Below are positions 29,545 to 38,920 of a stretch of 64,000 nucleotides of DNA, one piece after another. The stretch's first letter is position 1. Each line of letters opens with the position of its first letter. The notes beneath the pieces were generated by a model that worked only from the letters and a program-made list of their open reading frames with translations, was not told where the DNA came from and ran no database searches. Source of the DNA: Ruegeria faecimaris (GTDB lineage: Bacteria; Pseudomonadota; Alphaproteobacteria; Rhodobacterales; Rhodobacteraceae); contig NZ_FXTE01000001.1 in assembly GCF_900182615.1 (NCBI RefSeq), positions 558,001-622,000 of the forward strand, in the 5' to 3' direction. Made by a program: the position numbers and the translations under genes.

Positions 29545-30066
29545 ATGTCGCGTATAATCTTGCTAGGGGTCGTCGTCGCCGGCGTTGGCGCCGCAATCTA
29601 TTACTATCTGAATCAACCTGCCGCTCCGGTCGAACAGCCGCAAGCCGCCGCTGAAGAAACCGGAAACGCTGTGTCCGAAGCCGTAGAATCGGTTACTGAA
29701 CAGGCTAGCGAAGCTGCGTCTTCCGTTACGGAACAGGCGGCTGAAATCGTCGAACAGTCCAGTGAAGCCGCGTCTGACTTAGCCACTCAGGCTGGTGAAA
29801 CAGCGACTGAGCTGGCCGATCAGGCTGGAGAAGAGGTCGCTGCCCTCACCAACCAGGGGCAAGAGCTGCTGAATTCCTGGGTTGAGAGCGGCGCTATGAG
29901 TGTTGATAACTTTGACTATGACGCGATGGTGGCCTCAGTTCAGGAAAGCACACTGGCAGAAGAACTGAAGGTAAAAGCGGTTGGTATTCTCGATGATATC
30001 AAAGCCTCACCTGCAACAATCGCGCTGAAAATTCAGGAACTTCAGGCCCTGTTGACTGGTCAGTAA
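29545..30066 (+). CDS. Membrane-anchored protein with five 11-residue helical repeats
   Basis: A 173-residue protein of unknown function. Residues 4-21 form one TM anchor (ILLGVVVAGVGAAIYYYL). After a Pro/Gln linker, residues 45-99 are five consecutive 11-mers: EAVESVTEQAS, EAASSVTEQAA, EIVEQSSEAAS, DLATQAGETAT and ELADQAGEEVA. Such hendecads form amphipathic or coiled helices as in LEA-3 proteins and apolipoproteins. The C-terminal 70 residues look globular (DNFDYDAMVASVQ, VKAVGILDDIKASPATIALK). It has its own ribosome site and terminator, so it is a monocistronic gene. Confidence 0.7.
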   Translation: MSRIILLGVVVAGVGAAIYYYLNQPAAPVEQPQAAAEETGNAVSEAVESVTEQASEAASSVTEQAAEIVEQSSEAASDLATQAGETATELADQAGEEVAALTNQGQELLNSWVESGAMSVDNFDYDAMVASVQESTLAEELKVKAVGILDDIKASPATIALKIQELQALLTGQ

Positions 30067-30073
30067 GAATTAG

Positions 30074-30099
30074 AAAGACCGCCGAAAAGGCGGTCTTTC
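30074..30099 (+). terminator. Intrinsic terminator of the 11-mer repeat gene
   Basis: AAAGACCGCC/GGCGGTCTTT, a perfect 10-bp stem with a 5-nt loop, begins 8 bp after the stop codon. The T-run is part of the stem. Confidence 0.7.
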
Positions 30100-30266
30100 C
30101 CTACGTCAAAGAATAGTTCGATTGACGCGCCTTTGGCCATTTGCTTGGCTGATCTGAACACATATGCCACGGTTGATGTCGATCATGGCCATTATTTTCG
30201 AAATTGTTGGTTCGATGCAGTCAAGCAGGACCCGACAGTTTCCTATCGTTCAGAAAAGGTACGCTC

Positions 30267-31295
30267 ATGACCCCCCTTCCCACTTCCATGTTTGCGATCG
30301 TTCAAACTCATCATGGGTATTCGGGCAAAGCCACTGGTCCCAGCATCCAAAATGCGTCTGATTGGCTGGCCGAAACGGAAATGCCTGTGCCCGAGCCGGG
30401 CGCAGGACAGGTTCTGATCCGCCTGAGGGCATCATCGGTTAATCCGTCCGACCTGCATTTTATCAAGGGTGAATACGGGCAGCCTAGGGTAAAGGGGTCT
30501 CCGGCCGGGTTTGAGGGATGTGGAGACGTCGTCGCCACCGGTGCCGGTGCCGAGGGTTTGCAGGGACAGCGCGTGGCATTCATGGCCACTCATTCCGGTG
30601 CCTGGGCCGAGTACGCTCTGACCGATGCACAAATGTGTATTCCACTGCGCCCGGATATCTCGGATGACGATGGGTCAGCACAGATTGTGAACCCGATGAC
30701 GGCCATGGCGATGGTCGATCTGGCGCGTCAGGCCGGAGATGCTTTTATCGTATCTGCCGCAACCAGTCAGTTGGGCAAGCTTATGTGCAGCCTCGGTCGC
30801 GATCTTGGGCTTAAGCCGATTGCGATCGTGAGACGCGCTGAGACCGTTGCTGCATTGAAAGAGCTGGGCGCGCATGAGGTGCTGGTGACATCAGACCCCG
30901 ACATGCTGCAGAAATTTTCAGCGCTTAGCAAAGAGCTTAAACCTCGGGTCTTTCTGGATGCCGTCGCCGACCAGATTTCCGAACAGATTTTCTGTGCGAT
31001 GCCGAATGGTGCGCGCTGGGTGTGTTATGGCAAGCTCAGCCCTGAACTGCCCAAACTAACGCAGACGGGACAGCTCATCTTTATGGGTAAGAAAATCGAA
31101 GGGTTTTGGCTGACACAATGGATGACAGCGACGCCTCGCGAAGATGTGGTACGTGTCGTTGCCGAGGTTCAGGCACGCTTTGCGGACGGGCGTTGGAAAA
31201 CAGATGTTTCTGAAAAGCTTACATTAAAAAATGTTATGTCCGGGCTGGTTGATGCACTGCAAAAGAGTGACGGAAAGGTAATTATCACGCCATAG
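30267..31295 (+). CDS. Zinc-independent MDR-family alcohol dehydrogenase/quinone reductase-like protein
   Basis: A 342-residue medium-chain reductase. The GroES half has SSVNPSDLHFIKGEYG and GFEGCGDVVATG; the Rossmann half has VSAATSQLGKLMCSLG in place of the usual GGVG loop, so the nucleotide-binding loop is divergent. No catalytic zinc Cys/His set is visible. The start ATG at 30267 follows AAAGG; an internal ATG at 30288 is possible. It lies 75 bp before livH on the same strand and may belong to the same pathway. Confidence 0.78.
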   Translation: MTPLPTSMFAIVQTHHGYSGKATGPSIQNASDWLAETEMPVPEPGAGQVLIRLRASSVNPSDLHFIKGEYGQPRVKGSPAGFEGCGDVVATGAGAEGLQGQRVAFMATHSGAWAEYALTDAQMCIPLRPDISDDDGSAQIVNPMTAMAMVDLARQAGDAFIVSAATSQLGKLMCSLGRDLGLKPIAIVRRAETVAALKELGAHEVLVTSDPDMLQKFSALSKELKPRVFLDAVADQISEQIFCAMPNGARWVCYGKLSPELPKLTQTGQLIFMGKKIEGFWLTQWMTATPREDVVRVVAEVQARFADGRWKTDVSEKLTLKNVMSGLVDALQKSDGKVIITP

Positions 31296-31369
31296 TAGTA
31301 CAAACCCCGGGCTAAGGAGGAGGCCTGGGATCTAAATGAACCCGGAGCAACCGGTATAGGGAGGTGAGT

Positions 31370-32245
31370 TTGGATAATGCGCAGCTGCTGATTAGCGGGC
31401 TGGCGAATGGCTGTGTCTATGGGCTGATCGCGCTCGGATTTGTTCTGATTTACAAGGCGACCGAGGCAGTGAATTTCGCACAGGGTGATCTCATGATGCT
31501 GGGCGCCTTTGTTACCATCGGGCTTACAAATGCCGAATATATGGGGCTGCCTTTTTGGCTGGCCTTGCCGATCTCGTTGGGGATCATGGGCGTGCTGGGG
31601 TACTTGCTGGACCGGTTGATCATTCGGCGACTTTTCGGGGAAAGCCAGACGGCTGTGGTCATTCTGACCATCGCCCTGGGCTTTGTAATCCGATTTGTCG
31701 CTGGTCTGATTTGGGGGCACGAACCGCAGACGCTGCAGAATCCACTGGCCGGAAAAGAAGCGCGTTTTGGTGGCCTTGTACTGGGGATGGAGGACGTGGC
31801 GGTTATTGTCGTTACCGTTCTGCTGACCTGGGGGCTGTACCAGTTCTTCAGTCGTACCAAGCTTGGGCTTGCAATGCAGGGTGCCTCACAAAATCAGCTG
31901 GCGGCCTATTATATGGGAATCCCGGTAAAACGTGTGCAGGGTTTCATCTGGGCGTTGGCCGGCGTGGTTGCGGGTATCGCAGGCATTTTGTTTGCCGCCA
32001 AAGGATCCGTGGACCCGGCAACCGGACTTCTGGGCATTAAGGCCTTCGCCGCTGCGGTCATTGGCGGATTCGGAAGTTTACCTGGAGCATTGGCCGGAGG
32101 TTTGATCGTTGGCGTAATCGAACCGTTTGCCAGTCGCTATATCGCTGCTGGGTACAGTCAGATTGCACCTTATGCACTGTTGTTGGCTGTCCTGATCTTT
32201 CGCCCCAATGGGCTGTTCAGCCAAGTTAGGGTCAAAAAGGTTTAA
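31370..32245 (+). CDS. livH: Branched-chain amino acid-type ABC transporter permease LivH
   Basis: An inner-membrane permease of about 291 residues with about eight TM segments and the family N-terminus ISGLANGCVYGLIALGFVLIY and AVNFAQGD. The start is taken as the TTG at 31370, 5 bp after AGGGAGG; a GTG two codons earlier overlaps that ribosome site. It is the first of four coupled genes (livH-livM-livG-livF). The substrate is more likely a carboxylic acid than leucine because of the ligase in the operon (inference). Confidence 0.9.
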   Translation: MDNAQLLISGLANGCVYGLIALGFVLIYKATEAVNFAQGDLMMLGAFVTIGLTNAEYMGLPFWLALPISLGIMGVLGYLLDRLIIRRLFGESQTAVVILTIALGFVIRFVAGLIWGHEPQTLQNPLAGKEARFGGLVLGMEDVAVIVVTVLLTWGLYQFFSRTKLGLAMQGASQNQLAAYYMGIPVKRVQGFIWALAGVVAGIAGILFAAKGSVDPATGLLGIKAFAAAVIGGFGSLPGALAGGLIVGVIEPFASRYIAAGYSQIAPYALLLAVLIFRPNGLFSQVRVKKV

Positions 32246-32248
32246 GCC

Positions 32249-33346
32249 ATGCGGATCATTTTCAAGACCAGTTACATGCAAGATATCCGGCCTTGGAAAG
32301 ACCGGTATCAACTGAGCCTATACCTGATCCTTCTAGGCGTCGTGATCGCCGCTCCGTGGTGGTTGGACGCATTCTATCTGGGTGAGCTGACAAATGTTCT
32401 GATCTGGGCGATTGCAGGTCTTGGGTTGATGATACTGACCGGCCATACCGGACAGGTCAGCCTTGGGCATGCGGCTTTTCTGGCCTTTGGGTGCTATGCG
32501 AATATCATCTTGATTGAGGCAGGCTTGCCATTCCTGCTGGCCTTCCCGATCGCCGGTATCCTGACCGGGATAGCAGGGGTGACCGTTGCTATCCCGGCCC
32601 TGCGCCTTCACGGTATCTACCTGGCAATCTTTACCATGGCCCTGTCGATCCTGATGGATGACGTGATTGTCCTGGCCGAGCCGATCACCGGCGGGGTCGC
32701 CGGTAAATATATCGGCGGGGTCGAGATATTTGGATTCATGGTCGATCGCTGGGCTACGCCGGTCCAATTCTTCTGGCTGGTGCTTGCAGTCGCGGTTCTG
32801 GTCACTCTGGGCTATATTAACCTGCTGCGCGCACCGCTTGGGCGCAGTTTCATCGCCGTGCGAGATTCTGAGGTCTCGGCCCAGGCGATGGGTGTTGATA
32901 TTGCGCAGACCAAGATGATTTCATTTGCCCTGTCCTGCGCCGTGACCGGCTGGGCAGGTGCTCTGATGGGGATGTTCTCGGGCGCGTTCAATAACGAGAC
33001 ATTCAGTGTCCTAATCTCAATTCAGTTGCTGATGATGATCGTGATCGGTGGTCTGGGCTCAATCCACGGGGCATTCCTGGGCGCTGTCGTCATAGGGTTT
33101 CTGCCGCAATTTTTGTCGATCGCAAAAGAGTATGTCGGCGCAGTTTTCGGGGGCAGCACCGTCGCAATTCCGGGATTGGAATTTGGTATCTTCGGCATGA
33201 TCCTGATCGCCTTTATCCTGTTTGAACCCATGGGGATGTATGGACGTTGGCTGAAGATCCGGACATGGTTCGAACTGTTTCCCTTCTATCGCAAGGACAT
33301 GTTCAAACGTCAGAAATCCTATCTCAAGACGGAGCGTCTGAGATGA
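32249..33346 (+). CDS. livM: Branched-chain amino acid-type ABC transporter permease LivM
   Basis: A 365-residue second permease subunit. The core GLMILTGHTGQVSLGHAAFLA is the LivM signature, and the EAA loop is in SEVSAQAMGVDIAQTKM. It has about ten hydrophobic segments and a long charged C-tail (RKDMFKRQKSYLKTERLR). It starts 3 bp after livH and its stop overlaps the livG start by ATGA. Confidence 0.92.
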   Translation: MRIIFKTSYMQDIRPWKDRYQLSLYLILLGVVIAAPWWLDAFYLGELTNVLIWAIAGLGLMILTGHTGQVSLGHAAFLAFGCYANIILIEAGLPFLLAFPIAGILTGIAGVTVAIPALRLHGIYLAIFTMALSILMDDVIVLAEPITGGVAGKYIGGVEIFGFMVDRWATPVQFFWLVLAVAVLVTLGYINLLRAPLGRSFIAVRDSEVSAQAMGVDIAQTKMISFALSCAVTGWAGALMGMFSGAFNNETFSVLISIQLLMMIVIGGLGSIHGAFLGAVVIGFLPQFLSIAKEYVGAVFGGSTVAIPGLEFGIFGMILIAFILFEPMGMYGRWLKIRTWFELFPFYRKDMFKRQKSYLKTERLR

Positions 33347-34107
33347 GCCTGCTTGAATTTAAGAATGTCACCTTGAAATTTGGTGGCGTGACGGCTGTGA
33401 ACGACCTGTCCTTTTCGGTCGAAGACGGCGAGGTTTTTGCCATAGTCGGCCCCAACGGCGCGGGTAAATCGACCGTTTTCAATCTGATCTCGCGCTTTTA
33501 TGAACCAATAGAGGGTTCAATCCGGTATGACGGGCATAACTTGCTGCAGGTGAAACCGTCCGGCGTTGCAGCTTTTGGTGTTGCGCGGACGTTTCAGAAT
33601 ATCGAACTGTTCGAACACGCCACTGTTCTGCAGAACCTGCTGGTCGGGCGTCATCGGCACCGCAAGACAAAACTTTTATCCGAGGTGCTGTTCCTGCCGT
33701 CGGCCCGGCGGCAAGAGATCGAAAACCGTGAAAAGGTAGAAGAGATCATAGATTTTCTTGATCTGCAGGCCTATCGCGACAAGATGATATCCGGTCTGCC
33801 TTACGGTGTGCGCAAAGTGGTTGAAGTTGCCCGCGCCCTGGCCACCGAGCCCAAGTTGTTACTGCTGGATGAACCGGCCTCGGGGCTGTCGGTCGAGGAA
33901 ACGACCGATATGCGCTGGTGGATAGACGATATCCGGCGGCAGATGGGGATTACGGTGCTGATGGTCGAACATGACATGGCTTTGGTTTCGGGCGTCTCGG
34001 ATCGGGTCCTTGCAATGGCGGATGGGGCAATGCTCGCACTGGGAACCCCTGCGCAGGTACAGTCACACCCGGCAGTGGTTGAGGCCTATCTGGGGAAAGT
34101 TTCATGA
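33343..34107 (+). CDS. livG: ABC transporter ATP-binding protein LivG
   Basis: A 254-residue ATPase. Walker A is GPNGAGKST, Walker B LLLLDEPASGLS, and the H-loop LMVEHDM. The signature is YGVRKVVEVARAL, lacking the usual LSGGQ form (SGLPYGVRK), as in many LivG-type subunits. Start and stop both overlap neighbours by ATGA, so livM, livG and livF are translationally coupled. Confidence 0.93.
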   Translation: MSLLEFKNVTLKFGGVTAVNDLSFSVEDGEVFAIVGPNGAGKSTVFNLISRFYEPIEGSIRYDGHNLLQVKPSGVAAFGVARTFQNIELFEHATVLQNLLVGRHRHRKTKLLSEVLFLPSARRQEIENREKVEEIIDFLDLQAYRDKMISGLPYGVRKVVEVARALATEPKLLLLDEPASGLSVEETTDMRWWIDDIRRQMGITVLMVEHDMALVSGVSDRVLAMADGAMLALGTPAQVQSHPAVVEAYLGKVS

Positions 34108-34877
34108 GCGATCCGATCCTGACCATTCGCAATGTCGAAAGTTTTTACGGGCCAATCATGGCAATCCGGGGCGTGTCGCTGGATGTGCATCCGGGTAAAA
34201 TCGTGTCGATCCTTGGGGCTAATGGGGCCGGCAAGACCACATTGATGAAAACCGTGTCCGGCGTAATGGACCCGGAAAAGGGCAAGATCAGCTTTGACGG
34301 GGTCGAAATTCAAGGGGCCGAGCCACATAAAGTTGTGCAGAAAGGCGTCGTCCACGTACCCGAAGGGCGCGAAGTATTTCCTCTGCTGACCGTGGACGAA
34401 AACCTGAGCCTCGGCGCCTATACATCCTCGGACCGAGGCCAGATTGACCATGACCGCGAACTGGTTTTTTCATACTTCCCGATCCTGAAAGAGCGGCGCA
34501 CGCAAGAGGCAGGCACCCTTTCTGGCGGCCAACAACAGATGCTGGCCATCGGGCGTGGCTTGATGGCAAATCCAAAGATCATGCTGCTGGACGAGCCCTC
34601 GCTGGGCCTGTCTCCTTTGCTTGTGCAAGAGATTTTCGGAATCCTGAAGCGCCTGAATGATGAACAGAACATGACGATGATGCTGGTTGAACAGAACGCC
34701 AATGCTGCGCTGGAACTGGCGCATCACGGCTATGTCATGGAGGTCGGGCGCATCGTCATGGATGGCCCCGCGGATGAGCTGATGCAGTCAGAAGACATCC
34801 AGAATTTCTATCTGGGTGTGCAGGAAGAAGGTGCGCGTGAAAACCGCCGCTGGAAACGCAAGAAGACGTGGAGGTGA
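34104..34877 (+). CDS. livF: ABC transporter ATP-binding protein LivF
   Basis: A 257-residue ATPase partner of LivG, with Walker A GANGAGKTT, signature LSGGQQQMLAIGRGLM, Walker B IMLLDEPSLGLSP and LVEQNANAA as switch. A basic C-tail (RENRRWKRKKTW) follows the fold. It ends 4 bp before the acyl-CoA ligase start, whose ribosome site GGAGGTGA lies in the livF end. Confidence 0.93.
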   Translation: MSDPILTIRNVESFYGPIMAIRGVSLDVHPGKIVSILGANGAGKTTLMKTVSGVMDPEKGKISFDGVEIQGAEPHKVVQKGVVHVPEGREVFPLLTVDENLSLGAYTSSDRGQIDHDRELVFSYFPILKERRTQEAGTLSGGQQQMLAIGRGLMANPKIMLLDEPSLGLSPLLVQEIFGILKRLNDEQNMTMMLVEQNANAALELAHHGYVMEVGRIVMDGPADELMQSEDIQNFYLGVQEEGARENRRWKRKKTWR

Positions 34878-34881
34878 GCGC

Positions 34882-36768
34882 ATGAATATAAGCACCCTGC
34901 CCTCTCAGATCATGATCAACGGTGTTCAGTACAACGCTAATCCCGGTCAGCGACCGGTCTATGTGGACGAATGCACAACCATCGGTCAGCTGTTTCAAAA
35001 GCGTTGTGCCGATTTGGGCGCGCGTACGGCGCATCGTGAAAAGGATTTCGGTATCTGGAAATCCTATTCCTGGGCGGATTACTGGCAGCACGCGAAATGG
35101 ATAGGCCTCGCCCTGCAAAAGCTCGGTTTGAAACGCGGTGAGGTCGTATCGATCCTGTCCGAGGACCGAAAAGAATGGGCGTGGTTCGATATGGGCATTC
35201 AGGGCGTCGGGGGGATCGCCTCGGGCATCTATACGACGGATTCGGCCGCGCAACTGAAATATCTGATCAATGACAGTGGCAGTCGTTTTCTGGTGGTCGA
35301 AAATGAAGAGCAGTTGGACAAGTTCCTTGAGGTCGAAGGTGATCTTCCCAATCTTTTGAAGGTTATCATCCTTGAGGATGAAGGTCTGCATGACCTGGAC
35401 CATGACCGCTGCATGTTGATCGGCGATCTTTATGAGCTAGGTCAGCATACCGAGCGTGAAGAGCCGAACCGCTTTGACGCGGAAATCGCGCTTGCATCCC
35501 CGCAGGATACCGCTCTTTTGGTTTATACATCGGGCACGACCGGCATGCCAAAAGGCGCAATGCTGAGCCACGAGAACATCCTGGCCGCAATCGAAGCCGG
35601 CGCCCATTCCTTGCCCGCATTGGAAACAGATGAACAGCTGTGCTTTTTGCCGCTCTGCCACATCCTCGAGCGTGATGTTTCCATATATTTCCCGCTGGCA
35701 ACGAAATCTGTCGTCAACTTTGCCGAAAGCCCCGAGACTGTTTTCGCAAATCTGCAAGAGGTTTCTCCTTCGACGTTTACGGCGGTCCCGCGTGTCTGGG
35801 AAAAGATCTATTCTCAGGTTCAGATCATGGCCCAGGATGCAACCTCGACCGGGCGCGCGGCCTTTGGAATGGCGGTAAAGGCGGGTCTGGCACGTGCCGA
35901 ATATATCCTGGCGGGCAAGCCGGTCCCGCCCAGTGTTGCCGCGCAGTACTGGCTTTGGGACCGTTTGGTTCTGCGTAACCTGCGCCGGATGCTGGGGTTG
36001 GACAATATGCGGCGCGGTGGAAGCGGCGCCGCCCCGATTTCGGCGGATTTGCTGAAATGGTACTGGGCCATTGGTGTACCTCTGGTCGAGGGTTTTGGTA
36101 TGACCGAAACATCGGGCCTGGCAACATTGAATACACTTGGAAACAACAGGATCGGAACCATTGGAAAGGCTGTGCCGGTCAATGACGTCCGTATTTCCGA
36201 AGGCGGAGAGATTCAGCTTAAAGGGTTGAACATCTTTCAGGGTTACTGGCGAAACAACGCCAAAACAGCCGAGACTTTCACTGCCGATGGTTGGTTGCGT
36301 ACTGGTGATATGGGCGAGATCGACCAAGACGGTTTCGTGACCATTACGGGTCGCCTCAAAGATCTTATCATCACGGCGGGCGGCAAAAATATAGCCCCGG
36401 CCGAGATTGAAAGCCGTCTCAAGTTCAGCCCCTTTATCTCGGACGCAGTTGTAATTGGCGATAAGCGCAAGTTCCTGACTGCACTAATCATGATTGATCA
36501 GGAAAACGTGGAGAAATTTGCGCAGGATCGAAAGGTTCCCTTCTCGAATTTCGCCTCTCTTTGTGCCTCCGCCGAGGTTCGGGACCAGATCAAAGACGAA
36601 GTTGGTGCCGCAAACAAGGATTTCGCACGGGTTGAGCAGATCAAGGATTTCCGCCTGATAGATGTTCTGCTGACGGCAGATGATGACGAACTGACGGCCA
36701 CAATGAAGCTCAAGCGCAGCTTTGTGGAAAAGAAACACGAACATCTTATTGAAGACATGTACAATTAG
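34882..36768 (+). CDS. Long-chain acyl-CoA synthetase (AMP-dependent ligase)
   Basis: A 628-residue ANL-superfamily enzyme activating a carboxylic acid to its CoA thioester through an acyl-adenylate. Motifs in order: A3 YTSGTTGMPKGA, A5 GFGMTETSG, A7 WLRTGDMGEID, A8 GRLKDLIITAGGKNIAP and A10-type Lys in MKLKRS. The large N-terminal domain and length match long-chain fatty-acyl-CoA ligases (FAA1-like). Its place inside the liv-type operon suggests that the imported substrate is activated on arrival; the chain length is not known. Confidence 0.9.
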   Translation: MNISTLPSQIMINGVQYNANPGQRPVYVDECTTIGQLFQKRCADLGARTAHREKDFGIWKSYSWADYWQHAKWIGLALQKLGLKRGEVVSILSEDRKEWAWFDMGIQGVGGIASGIYTTDSAAQLKYLINDSGSRFLVVENEEQLDKFLEVEGDLPNLLKVIILEDEGLHDLDHDRCMLIGDLYELGQHTEREEPNRFDAEIALASPQDTALLVYTSGTTGMPKGAMLSHENILAAIEAGAHSLPALETDEQLCFLPLCHILERDVSIYFPLATKSVVNFAESPETVFANLQEVSPSTFTAVPRVWEKIYSQVQIMAQDATSTGRAAFGMAVKAGLARAEYILAGKPVPPSVAAQYWLWDRLVLRNLRRMLGLDNMRRGGSGAAPISADLLKWYWAIGVPLVEGFGMTETSGLATLNTLGNNRIGTIGKAVPVNDVRISEGGEIQLKGLNIFQGYWRNNAKTAETFTADGWLRTGDMGEIDQDGFVTITGRLKDLIITAGGKNIAPAEIESRLKFSPFISDAVVIGDKRKFLTALIMIDQENVEKFAQDRKVPFSNFASLCASAEVRDQIKDEVGAANKDFARVEQIKDFRLIDVLLTADDDELTATMKLKRSFVEKKHEHLIEDMYN

Positions 36769-36797
36769 ACAAAACGTTATCCAAAGGGAGGATTATA

Positions 36798-37958
36798 ATG
36801 AGGAATCTGATTAAACGGCTGTCCGCTGCCACAGTTTTGACGGCTGTCGCGACACTCTCCAGCGCTCAGACACAGGGTGTTACGGATGATGAGATCGTAA
36901 TCGGCTCGGTCAATGATCTGAGCGGTATCTTCGCCGCTGTTGGTGTCCCAGCCACCAAAGGCGCCAATGTGGTGTTCGACCGCGTGAACGCTGCAGGTGG
37001 TGTTCACGGTCGGACCATCCGTTTTGTGGTTGAGGATAATGGCTATCAGATGCCGCGCGCGATGCAGGGCTACAACAAGTTGCTGAACCGCGACAAGGTG
37101 TTTGCGATGTTGCAATCTCTGGGTACGCCGATGAACCTGGCCGGATTCAAACTGCTGGATCCCAAGGGCATTCCGAATGTCGCGCCTTTGACGTCGTCGC
37201 AGAAAATGCTGCAAGAACCAGTGCGCAACAAATTCACGTCCTTTTCCACCTATTTCGATCAGGCGCGTGTCGGCGTGAACTATCTGGCCAGCGAATTCGG
37301 ATCGCAAACAGTCTGCACCATGTATCTGCCCACCGATTTCGGCGAGGAGATTCTGGAAGGCAGCAAGGCGGGTGCCGAAGAGGCTGGGATCGGTTTTGGC
37401 ACAGAAACCACCCACAAGCCCGATGAGACCGATTTCGTGGGCTCTCTGAGCAAGCTCAGAGATGAAGGCTGCGACATCGTCACCATGGCCCTTGGGGTTC
37501 GGCAGGCGATCACTGTGGTTGGCACCGCCAAAAAGATGGGTCTAACGGATATGAAATTCTTGGGAACATCAGCCAGCTTCCTGACCGTCGTTGCCCAGGT
37601 GCCGGGTGGCGTGACGGATGGTTTTTATGCCGCCGCCTCATGGCTGGATTTGTGGGCCCGCGCGGATCAACCGGCCCCTGCAGCCTTCATCGAAGAGTAT
37701 AAGGCTGCAACAGGCGAAGACCCTGTTGGATTTGCGATGTTGGGCTATTCCGCGGCTGAAATGATGGTTAAGGCGCTGGAAACCGCCGGCCCCGATCTTA
37801 CTCATGACAGCTTTATCGCTGCGATGGAGACACTCGACTACAACGACGAACTGGTTGGAAACCACATCTCGTTTTCGCCGGACGACCACCAAGGTGCCGA
37901 TACGGTGTTTGTGAGCGTTGTTGAAAACGGTGCTTGGAAGCTGGTCCACGAAGAGTAA
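36798..37958 (+). CDS. ABC transporter substrate-binding protein (LivK-type)
   Basis: A 386-residue Peripla_BP_6 receptor with a signal peptide of about 23 residues (AATVLTAVATLSSA). The mature start VTDDEIVIGSVNDLSG and VPATKGANVVFDRVNAAGGVHGR are typical of the branched-chain amino acid/amide receptor family. It is last in the liv-type operon, 29 bp after the ligase. It is followed by a terminator. The ligand is not determinable by eye. Confidence 0.9.
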   Translation: MRNLIKRLSAATVLTAVATLSSAQTQGVTDDEIVIGSVNDLSGIFAAVGVPATKGANVVFDRVNAAGGVHGRTIRFVVEDNGYQMPRAMQGYNKLLNRDKVFAMLQSLGTPMNLAGFKLLDPKGIPNVAPLTSSQKMLQEPVRNKFTSFSTYFDQARVGVNYLASEFGSQTVCTMYLPTDFGEEILEGSKAGAEEAGIGFGTETTHKPDETDFVGSLSKLRDEGCDIVTMALGVRQAITVVGTAKKMGLTDMKFLGTSASFLTVVAQVPGGVTDGFYAAASWLDLWARADQPAPAAFIEEYKAATGEDPVGFAMLGYSAAEMMVKALETAGPDLTHDSFIAAMETLDYNDELVGNHISFSPDDHQGADTVFVSVVENGAWKLVHEE

Positions 37959-38005
37959 CGACTGAAAAACAGAGTTTGATCAGCATTCAGGCGTTAGAAA
38001 CCACG

Positions 38006-38035
38006 AGCCGTCCGTTCCAATACGGACGGCTTTTT
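38006..38035 (+). terminator. Intrinsic terminator of the liv-type operon
   Basis: AGCCGTCCGT/ACGGACGGCT, a 10-bp perfect stem with a 6-nt loop followed by TTTTT, ends the transcript 47 bp after the substrate-binding gene. Confidence 0.9.
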
Positions 38036-38102
38036 CATTTTGTTTTGAGCTATCCACCTGCGGATAATTGGTTCCAATGCAAAACCGCTATAGTTAAGCC
38101 AA

Positions 38103-38768
38103 ATGGAAAAAACTCGAATCGAAAATCTGTTGTCGTTGAAAGATCGTAAGATCATCGCGCAGGGTAATCGGCAATTTGTCTACCAACACCCTGATCTGCC
38201 GGACACTCTGCTGAAGATCCCGCAACCTCAGACGATAGATGACGAAGCTCATCTTGTGACGGATACCTGGTTTGATCGGATGTTTCGACGCTCGACGGCG
38301 TTCAAAGGATTTCTGCGCGAGTTTCACGAGTCGTTTGATCTTATGGTGCGTCACCAGAAATCCGCTGCTCCTATCCCCGTATGTGAGGTGCGAGGTGTGG
38401 TTCAGACGGACCTGGGTCTGGCGCTTATGTACGAGCGGATTTCCGAGCCTGACGGACAGCTATCGCCCAGCCTTATTGGCTTGGTCCAAAGCCATCGCCT
38501 TAAGCCGCATCACTTGGATTCGTTGAACGCGCATTTTGATATTTTGGTCAAAGAGAACGTTTTGGTCAGTAACCAGAACCCCGGCAACATCGTCTATCAG
38601 ACGCTGGCCGACGGCTCAGGACGATGGGTCTGGATAGACAGTTTCGGAAATAAGCAGGCGATCCCAGTTCGCAGGTGGTTCCCAAGCCTGAATAAACGAA
38701 AGATCGACCAGACTCGGCAGAAATTCCTTACTTTGGCTCAACAGGCTTTAGGACGTGAAACGGACTGA
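38103..38768 (+). CDS. YrbL family protein (PhoP regulatory network-type)
   Basis: A 221-residue protein resembling YrbL, an atypical kinase-like fold: GNRQFVYQHPDLPDTLLKIP at the N-terminus (lysine-containing strand) and NPGNIVYQT with WVWIDSFGNK (Asn/Asp motifs) near the C-terminus. In enterobacteria the yrbL gene is PhoP-regulated, but no PhoPQ is here. It may phosphorylate an unknown partner (inference). Monocistronic. Confidence 0.7.
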   Translation: MEKTRIENLLSLKDRKIIAQGNRQFVYQHPDLPDTLLKIPQPQTIDDEAHLVTDTWFDRMFRRSTAFKGFLREFHESFDLMVRHQKSAAPIPVCEVRGVVQTDLGLALMYERISEPDGQLSPSLIGLVQSHRLKPHHLDSLNAHFDILVKENVLVSNQNPGNIVYQTLADGSGRWVWIDSFGNKQAIPVRRWFPSLNKRKIDQTRQKFLTLAQQALGRETD

Positions 38769-38920
38769 CAAATCCGTGCTGGAGTGACTTTCTTTTCGTC
38801 TCACGCTTGACGTGTGCGGGCTGTTAATCTCAACATTCAGAAATGTGTTTTGTGCGTCCTCGTCATTACCACGAAAACGGGACCAATTCAGTAAATGGTA
38901 TTCTAGGTAGTTAGATAAAA

